Shown: piece by piece, positions 1-12,100 of the stretch
How positions within the stretch are numbered: position 1 is the stretch's first letter
How the letters are laid out: every line of letters begins with the position of its first letter
From: Antedon mediterranea
Taxonomy: Eukaryota; Echinodermata; Crinoidea; Comatulida; Antedonidae
Reading direction: 5' to 3'
DNA: 64,000 nt
Assembly: GCF_964355755.1 (NCBI RefSeq)
Contig: NC_092678.1
Location: 16,524,922-16,588,921, forward strand
Program-made: the position numbers and the translations under genes
Notes under the pieces: generated by a model
Seen by the model: only the letters and a program-made list of their open reading frames with translations
Database searches by the model: none
What the model was told of the DNA's origin: nothing

Positions 1-124
1 ATAAACACCCACGTTACACCATGATCGTTACTGCGCATGTAACTGCGCATGTCCATGTGAAGGCCATAGATAAGTCCTGTAAGCTGGTCAGATCCAATGA
101 CATTGTGTACGTTCATTGGTAGAG
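1..124 (-). CDS. Copy A, Asp-box exon (cut by window edge)
   Basis: The exon begins at 124 after a CAATAG-type acceptor and runs off the window. It encodes ALPMNVHNVIGSDQLTGLIY and then SYMRSNDHGVTWVF. S-N-D-H-G-V-T-W fits the Asp-box pattern (S-x-D-x-G-x-x-W) of sialidases and Vps10 proteins. One Asp-box alone does not define a propeller. Confidence 0.7.
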
Positions 125-3100
125 CTATTAAAGAATATTTATATTTTGATACATATTATAATGATAATAGTATAGGGATATATTTTTCATTTTGACATAA
201 GAAAAATATTAATAATATGCAATGTTCTGTTTATGTGCCTTTTTTTTAAATCGAAAAAGTGAGAACATGAAAGTCATTGTTTTGTAGGCGCTAAGCATTC
301 AAGGAAGGATTTATTGAGAAAAGAAATGTAGGCACTACGCCTAACCATTCATTGATAGTTGTCTGCAAATCCAAAAATCCCAGGGAGACAATGTCAGTGT
401 TAGGCCTATTACTTATTGATTTATAAAGTTAGAGATTCCTCTTGCTGCCCATATTGATGTGTATGATGACCCGTGGCAGCAAAGCTCCAAGTATGGAAGG
501 TTTTGATATATCAGCCAGCCTCAGGTCAGTGCTATTCGTTGAGGGACATTACGAAAACAATCGTCATTGTTTTACCTTTCCAGCGTCCATCTGGCGGATT
601 ATCTTGTACATAGCAGGACGGAACAATCTTGTCTGATACACGTCCAACTGAAGGGTTACAAGCAAAAATGACTTCATTATCCGGATTGTCCAACTTCTTA
701 GTTATGACAAAACCCTGGTCATAATAATCTGTCGAAATAATACAAAAAACATCGATAAATTAATCCACAAGGCCTTATTCATCGATTAATTACATTGTGT
801 GGAAAATATCTTGTTGATGTCGTATTGATGCTTCATAAACATTGCTAAAAGTCATATGGATAGAAACCAAACCATTACTGCTCCTCGTCTATGGAATGCT
901 CTACCGAGCTCTATCAGATTTTGCAAAACTGTTGATACTTTAAACAAAATATTAAAAACACATTTATTCATTAAGGCATATGGAAATCATGAGGTTTCTT
1001 AAAGTTCTAGAATTGTATAGTATACTTTTTCCTGACCAGCATTATCTTTGGGGTGCCTCTGTCTTGGTTGTTGTCTCTGAGCACCCGGTCGTCTGTGGCA
1101 AGGCAAATGTGTATCCTGTTCCTTTGTTTGGTCACCTAGGTAGGCGTCCGGGACCGCGACAGAACGAGAACGGATGGGGACCCTCCAAAGAAATTGCATT
1201 TTATTTGTCGTGCATTTGCATGATTTGTTTTATTTTTTTGAATGCGCCTTGAGCACTCTTGAGTGGTATGTGCGCTATAAAAATTCTGTTATTATTATTA
1301 TTAAACCATGTCAAGATGATAAAATAGGAACGAGGAGTGCTCGAGGAGTGTATAATAACATTATACTACTCTGTTTTGTTTAGGTAGTCATAATTTTAGG
1401 AGTTCTTGTCTATTTTTTTATATAGGTTACGCGTCAGTGTTGACAAAGTAATTTGAGTTCATAAGCAACTTGTGATATATTAGCTATACCGTCAGGCTCT
1501 TTATTCCAAACTTACCTGGAACTGGGCATTTACTAGGATCACTGACACACACAGTATGTTTCCCGTTTTCACACTTATGAGCACCAGCCACGCAAGCATC
1601 GCACTGGCTAGATGCCCCATCATAATGGCAGACGTCTGTCTGAGATTTGGTCCATTTGCTGTACCTCATCACAGCCTCTTTTGTAGGTCCTAGTACTGGT
1701 TCTGGTGTACCCTCATCTGAAGAAAATACTGGTTCTGGTGTTCCCTCATCTGAAGAAAAAGTATATAATAATGGAAATACTTTCTCTTATTTTGCTGAAA
1801 CTCTTTTTCTAATAGACAATATTTGTGTGCTACTTTATTACAAAATTGCAGTTGTAACTATTCTAAAGGTATATTGTGGCAACCAAGTGCCCAATCTCAA
1901 CGCAACAATTTGTCCTTAGGTCAAAGTTTAAAACATTATTGCATTTATCCTATAATTATCCGATTTGAATGTGGTTATTATCGGTTAATTTTTCTGCAGC
2001 GGAATCAGTTAAACCCCATTTCCACATGAACTTTATCGGTTAATTATCGGTTAAGTTTATCGGTTAAGGTTTATCGGTTATTGTTTGGCTGCTCTGCAAC
2101 ATGGTCTTGTGCAGTACGTAAGAACCATGGATTTAGCGTACCGTGTTCAAAATCTAACATATGATACTCGCAGATAGCTGGTAGGATAGCGGTGCAGTCC
2201 ATTATGTCCCAGTCACCAAGATCAGTACGGACATCTCTTGTATCGTAGACATCTACAAAAGCCGCAGCTCCGCAGTCTTCAGTCAGACTTGTTCCGGGTC
2301 TGTTTGGTAGCCATTTTGTAAAAGACGCCGATGACCCGTTTGTCCACTTGAAAGTATCAGTACCCTAGAACATATAAATTGTTATAATTGAAGTCATAAG
2401 AAGTATTATAAACGGCATGCCATGTGATTAATAATAGACATGTCCTGTCAAAGTAAGTTACGTCCCCTTTCTCGTGTAGTTAGCATGGCCAGTTCATTAC
2501 GGTGATTACGAGTGACACGGGGTCTGATAGCCATTCTCACCCCAACGTCTTTCAGCCCAATCCAGTATTTGTATGGCGAGAGTGCTGGAACGAGGTCGCG
2601 AAGAAATTGCTGTTCAAACGTATCTTCAATCATGACTAATTGCGCATTGTCTGCTTCACAGGCCGCCTTTGCTGCATCCCAAGTTTCTAGCGTGTCGTTG
2701 AACACTTTGTAACACGTTTCTTTGTAAGGTGTGTAACCAGACCGACATAAATCTAGAAGTACAGTGTAAGAGTCATAGAGTAATTATTATCAGCTGATTC
2801 ATGTTTGTAAGAATCATAGACATACTCTTAATTACAACGTAATAGATCGATGACATGTAAACTTGTATCAACGAAAGTTGGTTTGGTCGAGGAAGTCACC
2901 GTTATGATACACATGTGATCCTGTATCTACAACTTATCTATGTTACAGGGTGAATTGTCGATACTTTACCGATATTACAATCATTATAAACATAATTCAG
3001 ATTTGATAAGAATGGCTTTATGTTGTGAAATTTTTTAGGCGCCTTATGTTTAAAAACAGCAGTTAAAATACGGCACATGCAATCCTCACAACCTGGTGAG

Positions 3101-6100
3101 ATGCGCCTAATATTCATTTAAACATGGTTAGAATATATGCAGACAATGTATAACTCTTTCAGATTACACTTACCACCACCACCAACATCTGGTCTTTCCG
3201 AATACATAAATTGAAAAGGTTTTGTGCAAGAAAGAACTTTAGCGCTATTAACAGTCGAGAACCACAACAAATCAGCCACGCCAACAAAGCGACGAGTGCC
3301 CGGAGCAGTTTTTCCGTTTTTGTCGATTCCTAGGCGTACACGGAAAGTTGGTTTTGCGGCAATCTGTATGGTTCCAAGCTGTGAAATACATGCGAAATGT
3401 TACTACGTCTGTCTTTGATTTCATTTAGAAAACCCCTGTCGACTTATATCATAAGTCATTAAAACAGAGAAGGTTACATTTCATAAATATGTACGTTAAT
3501 GTATTCTGAACTTGTTACACTGAAGGTACTACACTGGCCATCCACCCGTTTCCTAATCTTTAAAAATGTATCAGCGCTGTAGGTAAACACCTAACATACT
3601 TAAAAGTACTCTTCCAGCTGACTGTGGGCACTACACATAATTAAAGCTGTTGATTGTAGAATAACTTACATTAAATCGAACAGGAGATGGTCCAGGCATG
3701 TTTGGGTTTACCGCTGGTGACTGGAACAGCTCTGTGTATTCTGATTCAAGTTTAATATATTGCACATTTTTCGACTTCAATATTGTGAAAGTTACATCTA
3801 CTGCTTTTCCCGTTGAATCGTCATCGTGCCAAATACTAATCAGTATTATTACATCATCGCTGAAAATAACAACCAACAAATACTATTATCGAAATTAAAT
3901 TAGAGTGGTACCACAATCACTATATCCCAATACTTATAGGATGCCAAGAGTGATTATGTGAACATATCTGCCGTACTTTGAGAAAAGGGCTTATCTACAA
4001 AAAGCTATTTTTTAGTAATTGACAAAAACAAAAACCTGTTTTTGTTTTTCATTACCAACGTTCATGTAATATTTTATTTTCAAATGAATATATTTCAAAA
4101 GTACATTATTGAAAAATATCTGACATAATATTCAATTATTACTTTTTTATTTTGGGAGTCAAATTGCAGATAAAGCCTTTTTCCAAATTAGTTGTACTTA
4201 AAAATGGCGGGAAATACCTTGAAAACCTTTGCAGTTATTTTCTTTTTTTTAAATCAAAATTTACCAAAAGATTTAGTAACTTTAGTTAAAATAAATTATA
4301 AATGCAATTTAGATTAGGTAATTTGTAAAAAGGCTTTTCTACTGAAAGTATTAATCTGCCTCATTATATATTCATCATACCGTTATCTGATTTTGTCAAA
4401 CGACTCAAATGCCAAATGCCGCAGCCCAAATGTCAAATGCTTATGTACAAATTGGTTACATTTAAAATTCGTCAAACATGAACAATGATTGACAACGATC
4501 AAATACGACGAATGCAATTGTTTGCCAATTAAATAATGCACATCACAATTTCTGATAGTGTTCGCTAGTGTCAACTTGAACCATTCTAATTGATCTTATT
4601 TCATCCATACAATTCTACAATAATCAGAACAATTACTCTTACATTGCTTGTATCCAAAACCAAACTTACCCTTTATAAAAGGAATTAAATTCGTATGTTA
4701 TCTTGAACGACATCTTAGGCTTCGGAACTTCATTTATCAGCGTATAAACTGGTACTTCTCCAACCCAGATGTGAGCTCCGTCGCCATTCTGCATTCCAAG
4801 TCCTAACCAGTGCTCTGATCCATTGACCACCGCGTCTGTATCGTCTAGGACAACTTCAATTTCTAACGCCAAGATGTTATTGTAAGCATCTGGGTCATTC
4901 ACTTCAATAAATCCGTCAAACTGTGTCACCGACCAGTCTTTAAGGATGCCGAAATCATCATCGTTAGCAATGTACTGCGTCTGAGGAGCGTAGTAGCAGA
5001 ACTCTGTCGAATATGTACACGATAAGGAGTCACTGACATACGAAACGGACACTTTGCTGATACTCCACTGCTCGCTTGTCTTGTTAGTCGTAAAGTTGTA
5101 TGGTAGTGTGACTTCAATTGTAGGATCAGCGGTACCTTTTGGAAACTCAACAATAAGGTTCATATGCACCTTTTGCCCAACGTTAACATAAACATTGCCA
5201 TCTGCAGACTGCTCAGTGATGTTCATCACGAAATGCGGTAGTTTACTAAAAACTGCGTTTGACACTCCTTCTGCGGTGACTAAGCCATTGAATATGTCAG
5301 TTAATTCAGCAGTTATAGTTACACGTAAAATAACTCCAGGTTTTACATCGGCTACAAAGAAATTTATATAACAACAATAAATATAGATTATTATTGTATG
5401 TCTAAAATAATGCAAATTAGGAAGACATTAAAACTATAATGTTCACTTCAAAGACGTATTGGTGTTATATTTCTTGTCAAATACATGCCTTAAACTACGA
5501 AAGCATAGTTTTTGTTAGCACTTGCTGACATAATTACGATTTTGTACAACAAAGCGATGTATACAGTTACCGGAGGGATCTATAGGAACTGTTATAATGT
5601 GATATGGTTGGTTGGGGTCTGCACATTAATTCATAATACTTTTACAAAAGAATATCAATTTGATAATAAATCTGATCTTATACGCTAACGACATCGGTTT
5701 TATAGGAACAAGGATGTGGTAACACTCATTTGGGTTCAAAAGCTTACAGTGTAATTTATTATTTTGGCTAAAAAAAAAAAAGATTCGGTTAAAATACCAT
5801 TAACAGTGGAATTGATGGTTCCCTCAAATTGAATGTCAGATGAAAATAAACTGTTATTACTAAAGGACAAAGTAATTTCTGATGCGGAGACCAGTGTGAC
5901 CATGAAGTTACTCTGAAAAAATACAATGAATCCGTTAGGAGTGGAGCTGTGGCTTGGTGGTTAGGAGTGGAGCTGTGGCTTGGTGGTTATGATGCTTGGC
6001 TACCAATCTAAGGGTCCTGGGTTCAAGTCCTATCATATGTCAGGGTTTTTTTCTCATGACAATTTACAACTCCACTCCCAAAGACTTAATAATAAGTCTT

Positions 6101-9100
6101 TGTTTATGTAGAGCATCTTGTGTATATGTTTGTCTTGTGAAATTTTAAATAGTTTATCCATCCTGTAATTGGCGGGTTACTCGCTGTTGGATGAGTATGA
6201 AATAAATAAATAAATAAATAAAAACATCTCATAGCAAATCTGACTTAAAAATAAAAACACAGTAGATCGGTCAAATGAAGAAGAAACCCAGCAATAGGTA
6301 AATATCTTTAGCGGTAATGTAAATAGAATCTCTGAGATTAAAGTCGGCAAAGTCGGATCTTCTACTTCATTTTTTCCGCACGCCCAACCAACAATTATAT
6401 TATAGAGAAAAGAACTATATCTATTGTTTTACATACCATTACATTAAGTTGTATTTAATTATTTTACTGCTAAAATCACACGTCACACTATTTATTTTGA
6501 CCACAACTTTACCCCGTTAACCAATATTTTAAAAAAATACAAATCAAAATCATACCGTCATGGTTGACTCGATGTTTCCGTTTCCTGTTAAAGTCCATAT
6601 AAAAGGATCTGCAGACAGGTTGAACTGAAAAAAGATGTTTACTATAAATACCCGATTATCAGTGCTGTATCTAGATTTGCCCAGTTTCATAGGAATAGTT
6701 GGTAATACAACATCTCATGTGTTTCACATGTTTCTCATGTGATAATAATAACCAAATATTCCTCTCATACTTGGAAACTACATCTCGTAAATACAGCACT
6801 GAGAATCGGGTAATAATTACATCCAACCGGTATTTAGTATTATATACATGTTCCACGTGTGTTATTTTTTGGATAAACGAACGTATACGTATATTTATCC
6901 ATGTCGACACACGACACATGAATTCGTAGCTTGTTTCTTTTGGCCAAATTCATTTTACGTACGTCAGTAGGACAGACAAATGTGATCCATTGTTCGCAGT
7001 AAGCTTATGTTGGATTTATTTAAATTTTTGTTCTTGTTTATGTTTTTAAGAACTCAGAACTTCACTGATGAAATATGATATACAAATATATTTTCAACAA
7101 TTTTAATTAAAAATCTCAATGGTATAGTTAATACAAAACGCATAGAAAATCCGGATCACGCACATGTGACGTATGCGCGAATTTCACCCATTAAGCGACT
7201 ACGAAGTGTTCCTTTTTAGTTAATTACCTCCATATTCTCAGCTGTAAGGGTGACTTTCAAGCCTTTTCCTGACCCAGTAGTGTTCACCAAGAAATCTGTC
7301 TTCACTTCATCTCCAATTCCGTAGTAGGTTGTTGAATCTTCTACGGTTGCTCCCGCATCCACGATGATGATGGGAGCTGAAAGTATAAGTTCAGCAATAA
7401 ACAATTAGATAATAACAATAAAAATAAGAACAATTATTATACAAATAATTAATGTTTATTCCTTGAAAAACTGACTACACTATTTAACGAGGCATAATTG
7501 ACCAATAACAATTTCAAGAATACATTCAGGTGCATTATAAATGTATCTTTGCGATGGTCTGCTATCAGATTATTTACAATCAATTTGTAATCAATTACAT
7601 GTTATATCGTTTTTTAATAGTTAAATGTGTCATCAAAAGGATATTGATTAATTTTGTTTGCATAATTATTTCGTTGTGTCCAACCTAATAGTTTGTTGGC
7701 AATACTATTTGAATAAGTTTAAAAGTTTAATTCAGAATCATAATATTTTAAAAACAATTATTCATTATTAATTTAAAGCTTGGTTCCCATTAGAAAATAC
7801 ATCCTCGCGTTGTGTTTGATTTTTGGCAGAATCCATTACTACAGAACGGGGAAGATACGGTAAAGTTATTCACAATCGCCTCTATTTTGGGTTTATCATT
7901 GAAGCAAAACGAAAAAATCTGCGCGCAATGCATGCCGGTATTTAAAGCTAGCCGCTTAAATTATTATAATCCACTTCTTTTTCAGTTTTTACCCGTTTAA
8001 AACAACAAAAAGCACGCAATATAGGCCCATTTAGGGCTCATTAAAAAAAAATGTAGTCTATACACAATATTTAGGGAAAATATCTTATTTCTATCAGCTC
8101 ATAGTTTAATATGTTACTCTCCAATTCTCCACTATGCGTTTGAATCACAACACGAAAATATTTCGTCGATTTTAAATAATTTCGGGAACTGAGTGAACAT
8201 CGCGTCCAATTTCGTCCTAAAGAGTGTTTTTACTAGCACATTTGACTTAATTGTAAATGTAGGTACTTAACAAAGGTAAATAAAAAATGGGCTTTTTGAT
8301 CACAAATTTACTTTACTATTAACAGGCCTATACTGAAATAGAAATATAAAAGCAACGCTAATGGAACGTGTGCCATTTGCATCTTTAACAAAAATTTGAG
8401 TTAGCAATTTAATTTGAATATTTGAATATTAAAATAGAATATTTACTTTTTAAAATATATAATCCTCTTGGATTATTAAGTCGACTATCACTACTTTCCT
8501 TTGATGATACTCCAGTTGTTATATTAACTCGATATATACCACCAGATGTGTCTGTCCAGTAAAGATAGTTTCCATAAATATCTATACCCCACGGGTAATC
8601 CAGCCCAGTTATAATCGTTCTACTGTTAGTACCGTTAAGGTTAGCTTCCTCAATTAACTTACTGCTCCAATCACTCCAATACATCTTTTCATCTTGAAAA
8701 TAATAAAAAAAAAACAAAAATGAGAGAGAGAGACGTATACGATTGAATACTGTACTTGAATAAGCGTATAAAGTTTTAACAAAACGAAAATTTCAAGCAA
8801 GTGACCTTTTAGTAGGCGCGCAAAAATGGATTATCGTGCAATTAGTTTAAATGAAGAAAAGTTCTCAAGAAAATAAATCACAATGTAAAACTAAAAAAAA
8901 AAATAATTGAGAAAAGTGTACTCAACTGTAAGCATAACTTTGATTATGGTGTCTGAGCAACATACTTTGTGCTTAACAAGTAAAAATATCAGTATGCGAT
9001 GTTCATTCGTTTCTGAACGTGCGCAGGGTTGTCTTTTTACTCAAAAGCCGCGTGGCGCGTCGTTTGAACGCAAAGTCGCTAATGTCAGGAAGTAAAGTAA

Positions 9101-12100
9101 GACGCAGACTCTACTATATCCAGTACATTGCATGTCAAAGTGATAACCCCACGTACATTTGACATGATTTTGTAGTATCATGCACGAGCATTACATTGCT
9201 GAGCCAGTCACGAATGCGCACACAATGCTTACATATAGAGAGCGTGCACATTGTTAGCCTAATGTTGTCAGTACATGCATTATATCTACTACCGGTACAT
9301 CTTTTCTATCTTGTAAATAGTATATCAACACAGTAAGGAAGAGAGAATGAATTCAATATATTGATAATATAGTTTGTTCATATGCTTGCTTATCCTTATT
9401 ATATTATAAGTGTTAACAAGTCAAATTATGTTAAAACGGTTTAGTGTGAATATATGTTGTAACATCCATAGCACTTATCAACCACCGCCTTGCCTAATCG
9501 TTATGTGGATAACTTTAGACATAGGCCACGATATGTAATCGATCGTTGTTTTCGTCATTAAGTTCTACAGGCTCAAAAGTTGGTAACATTTTGTTTTTTA
9601 GCCTACAAAGTTACTCCTGTTGCAGGTATAAATACGCAACGTGGCCAGAAATGATCATGTGATTTATAGTAAGCGACTTTATGTACAGGCATCAATAATC
9701 ATGATTATAAATAGTTAGTAAAAGTCTACATAATACGGTAGTACTAGTCTACATAATACGGTAGTACTAGTCTACATAATACGGTAGTACTAGTCTACAT
9801 AATACGGTAGTACTAGTCTACATAATACGGTAGTACTAGTCTACATAATACGGTAGTACTAGTCTACATAATACGGTAGTACTAGTCTACATAATACGGT
9901 AGTACTAGTCTACATAATACGGTAGTACTAGTCTACATAATACGGTAGTACTAGTCTACATAATACGGTAGTACTAGTCTACATAATACGGTAGTACTAG
10001 TCTACATAATACGGTAGTACTAGTCTACATAATACGGTAGTACTAGTCTACATAATGCGGTAGTACTAGTCTACATAATACGGTAGTACTAGTCTACATA
10101 ATACGGTAGTACTAGTCTACATAATACGGTAGTACTAGTCTACATAATACGGTAGTACTAGTCTACATAATACGGTAGTACTAGTCTACATAATACGGTA
10201 GTACTAGTCTACATAATACGGTAGTACTAGTCTACATAATACGGTAGTACTAGTCTACATAATACGGTAGTACTAGTCTACATAATACGGTAGTACTAGT
10301 CTACATAATACGGTAGTACTAGTCTACATAATACGGTAGTACTAGTCTACATAATACGGTAGTACTATTATATAACTTACTTGCATTTAACATGGTCATA
10401 CAGTAACTTACCGGGAACTGCTAAAACAAGTCCTTTTGATATTGGTACGTTTGTTACTAAGACGGTTCTTGTACTCAAGTCATTTAACTTCGCTCGCTCT
10501 ATCCTTTTGTTTCCTCTATCAGTCCAGTACAGGTATCTAAGCATAAGTATAATCTATGTTACTACATTCTGTTACAAGTAGTTCACGTCCTTTCCACAGA
10601 TAAAAAATATATTGAAACTTACGAAACTACTGAAGCTGATAAGTTATTAATGATTTACGAACAATGTAAAAAGAAATAACTCTTTATTACTTCCTTTATT
10701 GAGTGGTATTAATGCATTATTATTATTACGTTTTTGCTTATAATCAAAATGAAGAACCAAAAGAATGGAAATAATGTGAAATTCATAGTTGATCTCCCTC
10801 CAACGTGAAAAGAGGTTTACTGTCTATATAAGGTGACATTACCCGTTAGATATATCAAACGTAACTAAAAAGAATTGAATATAACTTTAATACGGCCAGT
10901 CTTTTACTAATATTAGTAATTAATTTAGTAAAAGTGGTTCAATACAGTGTAGCAGTGTATCACATGTGACACATGTATAAGCCTAACATAACTTTAACCA
11001 TAACATAGTACAGGCGCCATGTGAAGCATGTGGCAAGGTATTTACAGAATTAGCCTATACTGGACAGATTGTACGATACGGTGCAGAGAATCGGGTGTGA
11101 AGTATAGAAGCTTCTTAAGTTGAGATGTTATTAATGAAATTCATTTCGTTGAATGTTTTAAACGTAAAGGCAATTCTTTTTTTAAACATTCTTATTATTA
11201 AATTTGAATGAACTTAAATGTATGGTTTAGATGCATTAATAATATACAGAATACAAGTTCACCTGAGATGTGATCACACAGTTCATTTCCTTTGGATGAG
11301 TGGAAAAAAATAGATAGATGTACGTTAAGAGAGAGTGACATACCCGTTAGCTGTATCTATCTCAATTGCATGTGGTTTTTCTAATCCTGTGTCAAACAGA
11401 ATTGTTCTGTTTGTTCCATCCAGATTGATTACTTCAATTCGGCCTTCTTTTTTCTCTGTCCAATAAAGTTTTTTTCCAACTTCATCAACGGCTAAACCAC
11501 GCACACCTTAAATAATGATGACAATTAAACAATTACTGCAATCCTAACCTATGAAATTTACTTTATATGCTATAGACTAAAACTGTGTTAACACATTTCA
11601 AATGATGCTCAACCCTCGGCTAGGGTTATGTATTTTATTTTACGAAACTTTAGCACGAGGACGAAAACGTTTAATTTAACGGATGACGTAAACATTAAGT
11701 TATTTGCATAATAGTGTAGTTCATGATTCAGCAGTTGCGATACCCTTTGGTTAACGTTTTTCACGTCGCTATTATTCAGAAATAAGGTTCACGACGCAAC
11801 TAACTGTAGTTGTTCGTAATGCTTGCCCACGTAGAATAAAAAAGTATGTTTATATACGGTATACATATAATTTAAGGCGTATCTTAAAAAAACCAAGGCA
11901 GTGTACATTTTATGATGGGAACATTATATAAGTTATGCGTTCGGAGGCCTAAAACAGATTCAATTTCTTTTAATGAAGTTCAACATCGTAAAGGTCAGCA
12001 CTATTTTAGATTATAAATTTCAAGAATCTGCAGATTTAGGTACAAACAAGTTTTAGTGAGATTCCTTAGATATTAGTTAGTGACATTGCAAGAGATAGCT

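Noticed and set aside
2040-2142. Alternative C-terminus of copy A reading through the lectin exon to a stop near 2,082
   Set aside because: The donor at 2,141 is conserved in both copies and in phase with the Cys-rich exon. Read-through would include non-conserved residues encoded by TTATCGGTTA repeats.
6671-6929. Overlapping ORFs conserved between copies on both strands (also 34,373-34,631)
   Set aside because: Conservation reflects near-identity of the whole intron, not coding; there are no splice or codon features.
9722-10367. CRISPR-like array
   Set aside because: Units are contiguous 23-mers without spacers, in an intron of an animal gene; it is a minisatellite.
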